Origin: Acanthochlamys bracteata | Lineage: Eukaryota; Streptophyta; Magnoliopsida; Pandanales; Velloziaceae | DNA: 64,000 nt | Assembly: GCA_019914995.1 (NCBI GenBank) | Contig: CM034132.1 | Coordinates: forward strand, 684,501-748,500 | Reading direction: 5' to 3' | Shown: in pieces, positions 47,347 through 60,745 of the stretch | How positions within the stretch are numbered: position 1 is the stretch's first letter | How the letters are laid out: each line of letters begins with the position of its first letter | Made by a program: the position numbers and the translations under genes | The notes under the pieces: model-generated | The model's input: only the letters and a program-made list of their open reading frames with translations | Database searches by the model: none | Told to the model about the DNA's origin: nothing

Positions 47347-48905
47347 GTGTGTGCGGGTGTGTATGGTTGTGTGTGTGAGGATGCAGGGTAGAAGGGAAAG
47401 GGACGTGCTTCGCGAGGGCGAATCTTCTCAAATAGAGAAAAGGCAAATATTGGAGGCTTGTACGTGAAGCTGCACTATGGAAAGCGACCAACCTCTCATC
47501 ATGGCATAGGTAAATTAATTCAAATAAACTCCCCCTTTCTGTGAAACGCCTGTAGGAAACTGCTCATGAAACTATAGATAACATATGTCTTCAAGCTTTA
47601 AGTTTGTTGCAATAATCTCAGATGTTCGATAAAGTTTTGTAGTCTACTTAACTGCTATGTTTTGTGATTTGTCTCCTATAGTCTTATGGGACAATTAACT
47701 GTTTTAGCTTTATAGCACAATTAATAATAGCAGGCGAAGAATCTGTTGGATAATTACCTCAGTTGTAGATATATAGTTTAAGTTGATTCAGTTTGAGTCT
47801 TATTCTTGAATGGCAGTAGTATTGCAGGGTTGAGTCATTGGCCTTTCCATGGAAAGTATTGAAGTGATATTCCTATTTAACGTTCTGAAACTGGTTTCCA
47901 AATGAATCCAGAAGAAATCCTAGTTAATTTGAAGATGAACAAGAGGAATCCACTTACCTTCCTGGGCACTTCCTCTAAAAAAGCTACTAGCTTTAGTAGC
48001 AGCAAGGGAGATTCCCACCCATCCTGTTCCACTCTTTATTATTCTTTTTGGCTAAAGAAAACCCACCATTAACATTACATATTCCTTGCTTAGGGAGCCC
48101 ATAAATATTCTTTAGCCTCTCATTAGATATTCCTGTCTGTCTATCTCCACCTCTGTCTCCATTTATCTCTGTGAATGTGAAGTGTTCTACCATAGAGCAG
48201 TAGTCACCTTTTGACAAATTAGGAAAAGGTTTTTCTCTTTTATTTTTCCTGAATATGAATGAATTGAGTCTGTGAAAAATTCTCTTCAAATCTCGCTTGA
48301 AATATTAGCCAGAATATGCTTTTTTTGGCTTTTATCATCTTCCCTTCGATTGAATTATGCGAGAATCATGGTCCCAATTAAAATAATAAACATTCTGCTC
48401 AACCACATATCGGCATCTGTGATTCTTGCAACTTAAATTTTCTAGAACATCGGTGTTTCTTGCATTCTATTGTTAAGTTTTTTCTAGTTCTGCAATCAAG
48501 TACTATAGAAAAGGTTTGAGTTTTCAAGGTAGCCAAAAACCAAAAATCCATGCGTCTCATGTACATCAATTCCTGAAGCAAATCTTGATTCCTTCTCTGT
48601 TTTCTGTAATAAGCTTTTTTTATATATGCGAAGTTACCATGCATTATACTCTTTGCTTTTGTCTCCCTTTGCTTTTCCTTTTCTCCTCAAAACCCACTTT
48701 ATTCTCCACAAATCACCATAAAAAGACGCGATCCCACCTTCGATTTTTACCCATGTATTTCTTCTTAACACTCTTCTCTTTTTCGTATGATCTAAAGCTC
48801 AACTTTCAAGTTTCAAGATCAACAAATAAATCAAAATTAATTCTGTAATAGTAATAGTAACCGAACTATCTTTTGATAAACTAGCTAGGTAGCTAGATTG
48901 TGTTC
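45303..48905. other. 3.6-kb intergenic region
   Basis: This region lies between two plus-strand genes. It holds the RRM gene's 3' untranslated region and the upstream region of the HHO gene. A GA microsatellite is present near 47.3 kb. Short open frames exist but none resembles a protein I know. The last 400 bp are pyrimidine-rich like a leader. Confidence 0.45.
47311..47342. repeat. (GA)n microsatellite
   Basis: About 16 uninterrupted GA units are followed by a GT-rich stretch (GTGTGTGTG-like to 47380). Likely length-polymorphic. Confidence 0.97.
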
Positions 48906-50642
48906 ATGGGTTCTCCACAGGCAGCTGAACTGAGTCTTGATTACAAGCTCAATGTGTATCCGATGTCTACTTCAAAGATTGCAGTTGGATTAATGGAGCA
49001 ACAACAACCTGATCATCAGCAACAGCAGAATAACCTGAAGCTGCAGGACTTTCTTTCTCGACTTGAAGAAGAAAGGCTCAAGATTGAAGCGTTCAAGCGC
49101 GAACTCCCCCTCTGCATGCAACTTCTCCATAGCGGTAATCATTTTCTTTTTTTTTTTTTCCTGTTTTGTGTCTATAATCTTCAAAATTTTAGTAATCTAT
49201 TATTTGTTTGTCTTTTGAGGAAAAAAATAAAAATGCATGTTCACCTAGTGTCGTATAATTATATCGTAGCAATGGAGATTTACAAGGAGCAGCTGGAAAC
49301 GTATCAGATGAGCCAAGCTGGAGGTGGCAGCAGTAAGCCAGTGCTTGAAGAATTCATTCCTCTCAAGAACACCAACAGTGACACCACATCGTTGGAGAAG
49401 GCAAGCTGGATGGTTTCTGCCCAGCTATGGAGCCCGGCCGCTGATGCAGCAAAACCGCAAGTTGCACCATCACCAAATCATGAGTCTGATGGAATTTTTG
49501 ACAGAGTGAGCCCTAAGCTTGCCTTGGACTCAAAGCAGAGAAATGGTGGTGCGTTCTTACCCTTCTCAAAGGAGCGGAAATGTGGTGCCCGAGTAGTGCC
49601 AGACCTGGCACTTGCTTCTTCAGAAAAGGAGGGAGAAGGGAAGATCACCGTAGAACTTGAGACGAGGGATAACTGTGTGAAGAGCACTGTTGGTGTTGCA
49701 GAGCCAGGCAAGGCGGCAGCAGCAGCAACAGAGGGTCATACTGGAGCAACACAGGCGACACAAACACACCGTAAGGCTAGGCGGTGCTGGTCTCCCGAGT
49801 TGCACCGGCGTTTCGTCAATGCTCTGCAGATTCTGGGTGGATCTCAAGGTAACAATATAACAAGAATAGATTTCTCATAATTTCCCACCTTCCTAATATA
49901 GTATCGGATAGTACTTGAATGTTTATTAACATCATTAATTCTTCTGATCGTTATACTATATATAAACAGTTGCCACTCCAAAGCAAATCAGGGAGCTGAT
50001 GAAGGTTGATGGCCTAACTAATGATGAAGTCAAAAGCCACCTACAGGTATCCATCACTCCGAATCATACAATACAAATGTATAACTTGTGTTTAATTAAC
50101 AAATCTGTGTCGGATTCCTGTTGTTCATTGAACAGAAGTATAGGCTGCATACAAGGAGACCTATGCAACCTCCACAACCGTCAGCAGCTGCAGCTCCACA
50201 GCTCTTAGTGCTTGGCGGCATATGGGTGCCACCGGAATATGCCACATCAGCTGCCGCAGCCGCTCCAGCGCTATACAGCCCCCACCCACCTCCACCACAC
50301 TACTGTGCCACAGTTCCTACGCCGCCACCACCTGTTCCTCAGGATTATTACAGAGCTCAACCACCACACCAAGCTCTCCATTTCCCTGAAGCTGTTGCTG
50401 CAGCGCAATACAAAACTCGCGTTGCTTCACCCGATTCTGACATCAAAAGCGGTGGTGGAGATCAGTCAGAGAGCATTGAGGATCACGATAATGAAGGTGA
50501 AGAAGATAAAGAAGACGACGTAGAAGATGAAGAGGCAATGAAGCCTGAAGAGAAAGCTCTAGTGTTTGTTACAAAGCCGAAGTTGATCGCCGCCGGTGAA
50601 GTAGCATCAAGTTTTAGCTATCAGATAGAATCCAAATATTAA
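48906..50642 (+). CDS. HHO/NIGT1-type GARP (MYB-like) transcriptional repressor
   Basis: Four exons (48906-49134, 49270-49848, 49970-50046, 50136-50642) join in frame to give 463 residues. HRS1/HHO proteins are nuclear repressors in nitrate, phosphate and developmental control. The GARP DNA-binding domain at about 243-304 is complete: [20 protein letters not shown], then [20 protein letters not shown] and KYRLHTRRP. An EAR-like ELSLDYKL lies at about residues 7-14. The conserved N-terminal helix [20 protein letters not shown] is diagnostic of the HHO group. The C-terminal part is Pro/Ala-rich, then acidic ([11 protein letters not shown]). The N-terminal EAR-type layout suggests the HHO5/HHO6 side of the family, with low certainty. 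The start is the ATG at 48906. Confidence 0.92.
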
Positions 50643-53600
50643 ATTTAACCATGTAGCTAATATTTTTGGTTTGAGGGATCGGATGCTGAAGGCTGTAGTA
50701 CGAGTTTTTTTCTTTTTCTTCTTTTTAATTTCGATCCTTTACGGTTCTTGTCAAGAATCTACGAACGTACGTATGAGGAAAAATGGAACCGATCGATAAA
50801 TAATGTTAATAAGTTTGTCGTGTTGCATTGCACGAAGTTCTGTTCTAACTCTTTCCTTTGTTGTTTTCTTATGTGTGTTTGTCAAAGAAGCAATTTTGGA
50901 GTTTTCCAGGGATGAGTTGCTTGTGAAGTTGTTGATTATGATAACGATAATCATTGTTTTTTTGGGTCGTAGATAGAAAAGAAGGGCATAATTGGAGGTT
51001 AGGGATTCTTTGTGTTTGGAATCTTAGCTTTGGATTCTTTCGAAGTAAAGGTTCTTTTTCTATTTTTTTCTGCTTTGATAATTTTGGGCGAACAAGAAAT
51101 AATACATATGCGTTCCCACTGCGGTAGACTAGCAGATTTACATCTGGTGCAGACCGTGGACAAGAAACCAACCGTCTTTCGCCGGAAGTCGGCACCATCA
51201 GACGGAGATCCTTGAATGATCAGCGATGAAACCAACCCAAATTCCTTCCGCCGGGCACGCGCAGGCTATCTTGATCCAGATCTCAACACATAAATAAAAC
51301 TCTTTCATCAATCTTCAATATAGTTTTAGATTCTTTAATCTCTGCTTCTCATTTACGTTTTACTTTGGAACATTTACGAATGTTTAAAACAAAAAAAATA
51401 AACATTGTTATAACGAATAGACCATAACATACTGCATTGGTAAGGAAATGGCCAAGAACAGTAAAATCTCGAGCCGTTTGTAGTTAGGGGTGTGTTCATT
51501 TACACACAGAAATTATTTCTCCTTTACTAAAAATTTATTTTTAACTTATTTTTTATTAAAAAAATATATAAAATTAGTTATAATTTATTTTCCAATACTC
51601 AAATAATGTATAATATGCCATAATATAGAAAAAATGTAAAGTTTAGAATGATCTGAAATATTTCGTAATATTATAGAAAATTTGAAAATATATAGAATAT
51701 TTATAAGAGTCCAAATTATTTTAAAATAATATGAAAAACTTTTAATATATTAATAAAATTTTATAGAGTTATATAAAATACTATAAAATAGCCAAATACT
51801 TATATAGTATATAATAAAATATTTAGACATTTGAAATTACAGATCATATTTTTTTATAGAAAAATATTTTGTAATGTTTTTTTGTAAATTGTTTTTGAAT
51901 AACGCTAGTTATTTTTGAAAATATTATAAACATGAGCGATAAGCTATCATTGTAATGATGAAAAAACGTTATAATCAAAACTTTGTATGAACAAGAATTA
52001 TAAAAGTTTTTAAAAAAATCTTCTGAGTGTTAATGTTTTTTTTTTTTAATTCATAGAAGTTTTTTAATTATCTTTGATAGTTATTTTTAATGTGAGTGTT
52101 CTCTTTCCATCATCTTAAAATTATAAACTACTAAATGATGACTTACCATAAAAAGATCATGGATAATTTTTAATTTTATATTTTTAATAAATATTTTATA
52201 AATATTTAAAAATTTATAAAATATAGAAAAATTTTACATAGTAAGGATTTTTATTATATATTTTTATTAAATTTTTAAATAAAAAATAAAACTCGTTTTT
52301 TAAAAAACAAAAATATTTTCTATTTAAAAAACTTTAATTTTATAAGTAATTTTAAACACTTAAAAAAAAAAATTTAATAAATTTAAGCCAGCAAGAAATT
52401 ATGTCCAGCCCAAAGAATAGCTAGCATGACATTATAGTCTGGCCCAATAAGGCCTAATCAAAGAAACGCGTGACTTGGTTCTGTTCCCAAACCCATACGA
52501 GAGCAGTTACACCGGCGAGCGAAGTCTTTTGCTACTCCTCTTCTCCGGCGAAGTCTTACTTTCTAGGGTTTCTTACTTCGAATTGCTTCAAAGAAATTCA
52601 ATTAACTGTTCCTCACAAACTTGATTTTCTTTCTCCATCGATTCAAAGGTTAGAAAAAGATTTGTTTTTGTTTTAAATCTCTCGATTAAACTTGTTTTCC
52701 GCGATTTACCTGATTCTTTTGTTTGGTTCTGTTGTATTTTGGAATAAAAGGTAGATCTTGGTACTATGAAGTGAGTATAATTTTCTACATTTTGTTCTTC
52801 TTCTTTTTTTTTTTTTGGGAGAAAGTTTGAAACTGGTTTGGAAAGAGAGAAAATTGTAGATTGGCTTATCTTATTTGGTCTAGATTCTTATAAGCCTAAT
52901 ATAGTTGATCAGACTTTACTTATTACTCGTGGAAGATTCGACTTTTCTTTATTGATGTTTGATTATAAAGCTCACTAAGTTTTTGAGTTGTTTGATAAGT
53001 TGAATTGTTCGATTGAACTTTTGCCTAAGTGATTGAATGTAATACTGATTACTTGATAGCTTCCAGAATTTGCTCCCAAGCAACTTTACTGATGTATGGA
53101 AATGCAAACTTTTTTGAAGTACTTCTTATTCGGTAGATTCATGGCTATAAGTGTACAATGAAAATATTACTCAACCTTGCTACGGTATTTTGTTCAACAT
53201 CCATTGTGGTGGTGATATGTGTCAAGTATGACTTGTGGGCAAATTGTTTTTTTGATGGTACCCCGACACTAATCCTCATAAGACTCTCGCTCATAAGTTT
53301 AGGATTTGTCATCAGTGTTTTGGGTTCCCCTTACATGCTGGGTTTTGAATGGTCTTGTGGGTTTGTGTTTTTTGAAGCATCCATAGAATGGTTTTGGTAG
53401 GTAGCTCATTTAAACTCTATAAGGTCAATTACAAATAGTTTTTGTGGTTTCCTTTAGAAGTTATTATTATTAGTTTCTTTGCATTTGCTTTAGTCAAGGT
53501 ATGTTTGACTCCTCCTAAGCTTCTTGTCTCACTTTGAGATGTAATTCTATCTAATCTTGCTCATCTTTGTTTACAGTTTGATCATTTAACAGAGATATCC

Positions 53601-54143
53601 AGAACTCATGGATTGTTCATAAATGTTAAGGACTTGTACCTAACAATGATCATCTGCAAATAACATATGTGCTGATGAGTTGCAAAAAGATCGCAATATT
53701 CTACAGAGACGAGGGTTAATGAATCTCATAAGTGCCTTCGTAGTTTCTATCTGCATAATTCTCGTGGGTATGGAATAGTAAGATTCTCATATTTATGCCG
53801 GGTAGTTTTGTCCTGTAATTTGGTATCGCATCTACCTTTCATAAATGCAATTTTATTTGTTCTTGAAAACATGACCAGTATTACTGGGATTGATAAACAT
53901 TGAAGTGTTCTTGAAATAAGCCCTTCACTAAGCATGTTCTTATGTATCCTGCTGTGGTCTTATCATGGATCTTATCTGCGCCTACCTTCCTTTCCAGCTT
54001 CCAAAATGAGTAATTGAGCATAACTTTTTGCGTCTGTTGAGGTAATTCCTTCTCATGATTAACATTTGTCAGTGTGGGCTTTGACTTTCTGGTGGGCTCT
54101 GAAAAGAAAGCTGTGAATCAGAGCTGTCTAGTAGCGTTAGAAG
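50643..54143. other. Spacer and long 5' leader region of the Rab gene
   Basis: From 50643 to about 52380 the DNA is very A/T-rich with a repeat copy at 52.2 kb. GGCCCAATAAGGCC at 52441-52454 and a pyrimidine-rich stretch from 52500 look like a promoter and first leader exon. As the Rab start codon is at 54144, the leader probably contains one or more introns (a GTTAGAA-type donor is visible near 52648). No other gene is seen; open frames here are short. Confidence 0.45.
52160..52365 (+). repeat. AT-rich MITE-like repeat, copy 7
   Basis: Family cores ATATTTTATAAATATTTAAA, TTTATTATATATTTTTATTA and AAAACAAAAATATTTTCTAT occur in the expected order and the right end is TATAAGTAATTTTAAACAC. Confidence 0.6.
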
Positions 54144-55097
54144 ATGGATGAAGAGCAACACAGCCAGGATTATCTATTCAAAATTGTACTAGTTGGGGAT
54201 TCTGCTGTTGGAAAGTCAAACTTGCTTGCAAGGTTTGCAAGGAATGAGTTTTTCCCAAATTCCAAGTCCACAATAGGAGTTGAATTTCAGACACAGAAGA
54301 TGCACATTGGGGGAAAAGAAATTAAAGCTCAGTTATGGGACACAGCAGGTCAGGAGCGTTTCAGAGCTGTGACATCTGCATACTACCGTGGAGCTGTTGG
54401 AGCTTTAGTGGTGTATGACATTAGTAGGCGTCAGACTTTTGATAGCATTGGCCGTTGGTTCAATGAACTGCAGAGTAAGTAGGAAGTATTGAGAGGCTGT
54501 TTAGTTCTTGAAAATCCGTTTGCCATTCTAAAATGCAGAGAATTCTCTTAATCACTTTTACTAAATCTCCAACATAGATTTGCTGATAATCTATATTTTC
54601 TGATATTTTCTTCTCCTAATATGTGGAATCAGTTAGCATTTTCTATGAAATTGTACACTAAATTGTATAGCTTGAGATAATGAATATACATTATACAGAC
54701 TTTTAGAAGTAGTTATCTACAACTTCATCAATCTTGGTAATGCTATCCTCACTTTCCCCTACTGATGACAGCACATTCTGACATGAATGTTGTAACCATT
54801 CTGGTTGGCAACAAAACTGATCTCAAGGATGCAAGAGAAGTTAGCACTGAGGAAGGCAAGACTCTTGCCGAGGCACAAGGTCTCTTCTTTATGGAAACCT
54901 CCGCATTGGACTCCTCAAACGTCGCAGAGGCATTCGAGACTGTTGTCAAGGAGATCTATGAGATTTTAAGGAGAAAAGTCTCCATATCTCAAGAGCACAA
55001 GATGTATGAGACATCTTCATTGGGAAACGGGAAGACAGTTGTGTTACAAGATGCAAATGATGAAGAAGGTTCAAAAAGATACTGCTGTTCTAGTTAA
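54144..55097 (+). CDS. RABA5A: Rab GTPase, RABA5a (Rab11) type
   Basis: Two exons (54144-54474, 54772-55097) encode 218 residues. RABA (Rab11-related) GTPases steer vesicles between the trans-Golgi network, recycling endosomes and plasma membrane. All guanine-nucleotide motifs are present: P-loop GDSAVGKS (18-25), effector TIGVEFQTQ, switch [17 protein letters not shown] and ETSALD. The C-terminus CCSS gives a double-cysteine geranylgeranylation site. The single intron falls just after the NELQ block and splits a Thr codon. [34 protein letters not shown] and [15 protein letters not shown] point to RABA5a rather than the other RABA groups, by memory. Confidence 0.93.
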
Positions 55098-57482
55098 TGC
55101 CATGTCTACCAACTGTTCAGGTTACATACCTTTTTTTCACAGAAATATTTTTGTTTCACTTGAACTCAGCTTTCAGTGTAAAGTGTATGTTTTCTTCACA
55201 TTCTTTTGCCATTGGTGATGAAGCAGAGCTTATCTTGCAAAAGTTATGTTATTTTGCAAGCTTGAAACTACAGTTTCTATCCGAAAACACTGCATTCATT
55301 TTCTGATGCATACAGTCTTTGTATTTCGTATTCTTTTGCAGCTGTATACTTTCCTGTTGCCAGAGAAAACTTTCTGATTAAGCCAAATACCCTGACTTGT
55401 AAGTTGTACTGACTTGGTCTGTGTTTCTTTGATAAGTTTAAGAATCATTGCTACACTTCGATAAAATTGTGTTTTTTTGGATCGGAAGTGAATTATTAGT
55501 GAGTTATTGTAAATAGTATTGTTAAAAGTGAATTTATGTTTTATATTCTTTAGAACCCAAAAATAATTGAAAAGGACATTTTGTGTTGAGTAATTGGAAG
55601 TGAACCAGAAATGATTTTTTATGAAAGGAACTGAGTTGTAACTTGTAAGGGTGAAAGAACACAACTTTTAGCAGTTCACACTTACGATGGAAGCTTCGGT
55701 TTGTTGACTGATAACTAGCTGAGACAGCATTGGAGCTCTCTGTCAGCTGTAACTATCTAAGAAACACGTTTATTTAGATGGAACAGAAAGAGAGAAGATT
55801 TCTAGCAAAAACCAAGAGTCTGATTTTGTAGTTGGTTCTTTAGAAACGCACCTAAAAAGATTCTAAGTTTTTCGAGAAGTCAAATGTTTAATGCAGCAGT
55901 ACCGTGTTCTTCGTTTCATTGTCCACTATCACTTTCTTGATGCTTTAAGAGTTTTTCTGAAATTTTCAGGCATGAGAAAACAGGATATCTAGATATTCAA
56001 TTTAGTTTTTGATTGAATTTAATAGTGAAAGTTTGCTTCTTTTCTGTAAACTGCGGACGTTGATTCAAATAATGTTTGAAATAAAATGCACAACTGAGTT
56101 CATTTAAGAAGATTCCTGGCATGAGCCAAAAAGAGTTCATTGCAACACTCCTCACGTAAGCTTCCCTCCATTACCACTTGCTGTTTGATCTTTCATTTGC
56201 AAACGTTTGCATCAACTCCACTGATCGACTAACTGTTTTCCATTTTGTTTTTCTACAGTCCTTTGCTTAGAAGAAGTTTGAAATCAGAAGAAGTTGTCAG
56301 CAATTGGACGATTTGGAGAAGAGGGGAAGAGACTTTTTCAAGGTCTTCGAGGGACGAAGACGATGAAGAACTCTGAAATGAGCTGCTCTGAGAAGTTGCT
56401 GATATATGATCAGGTAAGAAAAGTTTTGCTAGGCTATAGATGATACAAGGAAGTTTATGTACAGAACCTTGGATTTCAAGATACAAAGAGCTTGCTGGAT
56501 AGGCTTGTATCTGAAAGAGAAGTAAGTTACTGCACAAACTAAAGAGATCAAATATTTTGCAGTAAGCAAGTTTTCTTTAGTTCACAAAGATGCAATTTTT
56601 CGTTTCTGATAGATGATGATAGTTGTATCTTTGTAGATTTGGTTAAGTTCTTTCGAATGGTTTCTTTCAGGAATAACAAAATTTAACGTCTTCGCAGGCT
56701 ATCTAATTCCTCGACCTGTAAATCAAATTTATAAACTCCTATAATAATCTCCATTGGTCTTCCAACTTATTTATTGAGAATACTTTTATACCCCTTTCAG
56801 AGAATTATTCCTACACGGTGGACATGGTGAAGTTGGGCGTACCCGGTTTGCGTGGACACTATGAGCTTCTTATCTTCGCTCCAAATTTATTTTTTTAAAT
56901 TTATTTTTTAACTTTTAACTCAATTCTTAAATAAAATAAACTCAAATTTGAACTAAAATTTTTATAAAAAGTTCATAATATTAAAAAAATTATTTTCAAA
57001 CTCATTTTCAATATAAAAGTTTATTTTTAATTCACTTAAAATAAATGCGTTTTTATAAATTCATTTAAAAATTTTACTTTTTAAACTTACTTTTGCATAT
57101 TCACTTTAAAAAACATATTTAATATCAAAATAAACACGTCCAAATAGAGTATTCAAATCCAAATGGAAGACTACAATGGCACTGTGCAGGAAGGATTTCG
57201 TGAGAGATTTCTGTAGATAAGCAAAATGCTTGAAGGAGAGCTGAACAAGAAACATCACCGTAGCTGTTGAAGCCGCATAGATTACAGTTAACTGAAAGTT
57301 TCTCTAGAACACTCCAAATCACCAAGAAGAAAAGAAAAAGAACTAAGAAATGAGCAGCAGCAACATGCAACTGCATCGAAGCAAAACTTGCAAGAATAAA
57401 AGAACTACGACATCCAGCCTCCAGCACAACCTAAGATGACAATGGGAATACTTTAAAAAGTGCAACCTGCTTCCTTTCCAGT
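55098..57482. other. Spacer between convergent Rab and PP2C genes
   Basis: The left part is the Rab 3' untranslated region and the right part the PP2C 3' side. A purine-rich patch near 56250-56400 has a minus-strand open frame of 94 codons that is Ser-rich and looks like chance. A very A/T-rich block at 56880-57140 ends in AAACACGTCCAAATAG, possibly another small repeat. No gene is assigned. Confidence 0.45.
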
Positions 57483-59869
57483 TCATGTGGCCAAAGCATC
57501 TAAGAAGCTCTGCAATTCCCTCAAGCCTTCTGCAGAGATGCTTCTCTGAACACGAGATCTTGGGGTCACCAAGTTCGGAGGTGGCTTTGAATTGAAGCAG
57601 ACAACTATTACAGCCAGATTATCATCACTCTTCCTCTTGAGCGCCTCATCAACAAGCTCCTGACAGCAAATGGATGGGTCATTGTGCTCCTGAAGCTTTC
57701 GTCTTGCAAAATCTACTGCATTCTGACTGCGGAAGACGTCCCACAAACCATCGCACCCCATGATTAAGAACTCATCGTCCTCTATGAGTCTCATGATTCT
57801 CACTTCAGGCTCTGCACTGAGTGGACCAGTCCCATCTTGTCTCTTCAAACCTTCCATGTGCCAGTCACCAATCGCACGGGCCACATTAAGTTGGCCATTT
57901 AAGTAACCATCATAGACATACCCTCCTGAGTCTTCAATCCGCTTCTTCTCTTTCAAGCAGGCAGGCTTGTGGTCCTGAGACAGTTCAATTGCCTTACCCC
58001 GACGACATAGTACTGCACGACAGTCTCCAGCATTTGCTACAACCAAGGACCTGGCACAACAAAGTAAATAATATAAAAAGAAACAACGCATATGATAACA
58101 TAGAAAAGAAGAATGCACAAAACCACAAATTAAGATGACATGGAAGGGGAAGTGCTATCAAAGAAAAACATCAGCTAACAATAATGATTTTCCAGATAAT
58201 TATACCATCTATTGTTAAGTATGATAAGCAGGTCACACTGTAATCAAATAACTTGAGAAGTTGACAAAGTTTCAGAACAAAAACAAATTTTGCATCAATT
58301 GAACTCGGCTAAGTTTGAAAACTCATTCAATTAAGTTATCATGGTTGGAGATTGAGAAACTCAGAAAGTAAACTGAACATATGGCATCCAAAACATGCTT
58401 TAATGTTAACTTTGACGCCTTAAAACCTCCAAAATCAAAGTTGTTGATAAAACCAACAAATGCAAAAGAAATTCAGACAAATAACATAGGTAGGTTTGTC
58501 ACAAGTCATATGGATATGCCACTTTTTATTACAGAGAAACAAAGTCATGCATTGACTAGAAACATTAGAAATGATGTAAGCAAAGTAGTAAAAGATAGAG
58601 AATACAAAATACCCATGAAACAAAAAAGACAAGTAACATTTAAAGAGCAAGGAGCAAGAAACTTATTGCAGGATGAAACTAAGAACCACTACAAACTTCA
58701 TTAATGAGCAGAAGTGCATGATTACCTTCCAATGACGAGTGCAGCCAACACAGTGGTACCAGATGCAAGAGCAGAATCAGAAGCGCACGCCTCTGCAAAA
58801 GCAGTGTCTGTTTGTTGAAATGCAGAGGAGACGACCTTTTCAATATCTTCTGGAAAACTCTGATCTTCTACTATGTATCTTGCCAAATTGCTGCATGCAA
58901 AGTCAGCAGCATGCTTTCCACCATGTCCATCAAAAATCTGCACCCCAAAAAAAAAAAAAACTTAAAACGTTGAGGTGTTCTGTAACTTCTGTATGCAAGG
59001 AAACTAGGATGTCTTTTTAGATGTATCACGAGACTACTTATGTTATTTAACTGATACAATTGCGCTTCTAAAGTAATGAATCCTTCAGATTAGATTAATT
59101 AGCATGCAGCAACAACAATGAGCAGAAATACATAGAAAACATTTGGGCATCATTGGACATCTGGTTTTAGTGACTGAAGCAAGAAGCATTAAAGCTAAGA
59201 TTGGTGCAATAAATAATTATATTCATTTTACATAGTAAGAAAAAAATCCTATGCCAAAGCTCATCAATGATATGAAATGCAAAAGAAAAGAGTTGGAAAA
59301 ACATTGCTAGTGACCAACGGATAAGCTCAAGTAGACTGGAAGTTCTAGACTAGAAAATTTGTCATGAACCAATAGTTATTCAAGGTTCACAATGTTCTAG
59401 TTGCCAATTCAAGGCAGAAAGCTTATAGCAGGATGTCAAACTCAGTTGATATACCCCATAAAAAGCTTTTGGTTCCTCCCCAGAATTCTCGAGTCCAAGA
59501 TCATGCATGACGTTGTCGTAGCATACATAAGTATCCTCCATGCTCTGTCGGAACCCGATATCAGCCCACGCACCAGATCGGACAATTGGAATACAATCAG
59601 ATCGGCAGCCATCCCTAATTCGTTCTGCCTCAATGGATACATCAATTATTGTAGTCTTCACCTGAAAAAGGTATCTTCAGATCTTCTTTAGAAACACACA
59701 GAATAGATACTTACTAACTTCATCATCAGGTTAAAAAATTATGTACGTAAGCAGTAACAACAAACCAAACACTTGCAGAAGCATACAGTCCCATGTTGGT
59801 GAGGTCCCAATGACATGCAGAGAACTTAACAAATTGCTAGAAAGCACTCAACTTCAGTACCACCCATAT

Positions 59870-59910
<41 letters not shown>

Positions 59911-60745
59911 CAAACAACAGGGGCCCAGATGCTGCCTAAAGCTCAAAAACCCCAAAGAAGCAACTGTTTATCTTCAAAAGCACTTCATTACATAATCCAA
60001 AAGAAATTACTGCAACATAAGTGCAGGAATCGCACCATAGCTCAAAGTCAACAACTATAAGCAGTGAAAACAATCAGAAGCTCAAAGCAACAAAAGTTAA
60101 GAGCACATAAAACAAGGACTCAAACACCAAAAGGAATAAGCATTTACCATCGTAAACAAACTACTACAGAATCAATTGACCAGAAACACCACGACCTAGA
60201 CTTTACCCAAAGCTGAAAAACATCAAAAGAAATTTTTTCAACCAAATTAACTACAACTAACCACTTCTAGAATCAGCATTTAAACCAAAACAGTCGTAAA
60301 AAAAGCCTGAAACTAAAAAATCCTTCCAATTTCCTAATCAAGTAACTGAAACTGCTTCAGCACAATCATCCCTGTCCTTTTAAAAAAAAAATCCTAAAAT
60401 AAAATCCAGAACTTTCTTTACAAAAACAAACAGATTACAGCGAAATCCATGAATATAAAGCAGCCACGAAAATGGCACGCAGGTTAATTCATCCACTCAC
60501 TGGTGAAATTTCCAACAGCAACCGAAACAGTTGATCACGATAACACTGATGACAAAGACTTAAGGTTTACTGACCAAGGACGCGTGTCGAACGAGTGTGG
60601 GCTTGCGAGTGGGGGCCACAGGAGGAGTAATGAAGCACTGCTGATGATGACGTAAGCCTCCGGCGAGCGGGATCGGTGGTCTACCTTCGCTCGAAGCACC
60701 ACCACTAGTAGCGCTGCTCTCTCTACTACCACCACTCCCTTCCAT
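57483..60745 (-). CDS. Protein phosphatase 2C (PP2CG1/PP2C27-like)
   Basis: Four exons (60745-60575, 59661-59455, 58937-58726, 58050-57483) join in frame to encode 385 residues. PP2Cs are Mg/Mn-dependent Ser/Thr phosphatases; group G members such as At2g33700 (PP2CG1) act in abscisic-acid and salt responses. All catalytic motifs are present: GFRQSMEDTY, IFDGHGGKHAAD, SGTTVLAALV, ANAGDCRAVLCRRGKA, ARAIGDWHMEGL, GCDGLWDVF and SDDNLAVIVV, so the metal-binding Asp residues are in place. The Gly/Ser-rich N-terminus (to about 50) is disordered and regulatory at most. The start is the ATG at 60745. Exon 1 ends at a less usual GTCAGT donor; using the next GT would give an early stop. The subgroup assignment is from memory. 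Confidence 0.92.
59878..59906. repeat. (TA)n microsatellite in PP2C intron 1
   Basis: About 14 TA units follow a TATACATACATA stretch in the long first intron of the PP2C gene. Confidence 0.95.

Noticed and set aside
47130-47378. Open frame through the GA repeat
   Set aside because: Its second half is Arg-Glu repeats produced by the (GA)n microsatellite, not a protein.
53158-53400. 80-codon hydrophobic open frame upstream of the Rab gene
   Set aside because: It lies in the probable leader intron; T-rich DNA gives hydrophobic residues by chance, and no conserved motif is present.
56253-56537. Minus-strand open frame of 94 codons rich in Ser
   Set aside because: It mirrors a GAAGAA-type purine run on the plus strand, which gives long Ser stretches by chance. 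No family resemblance.
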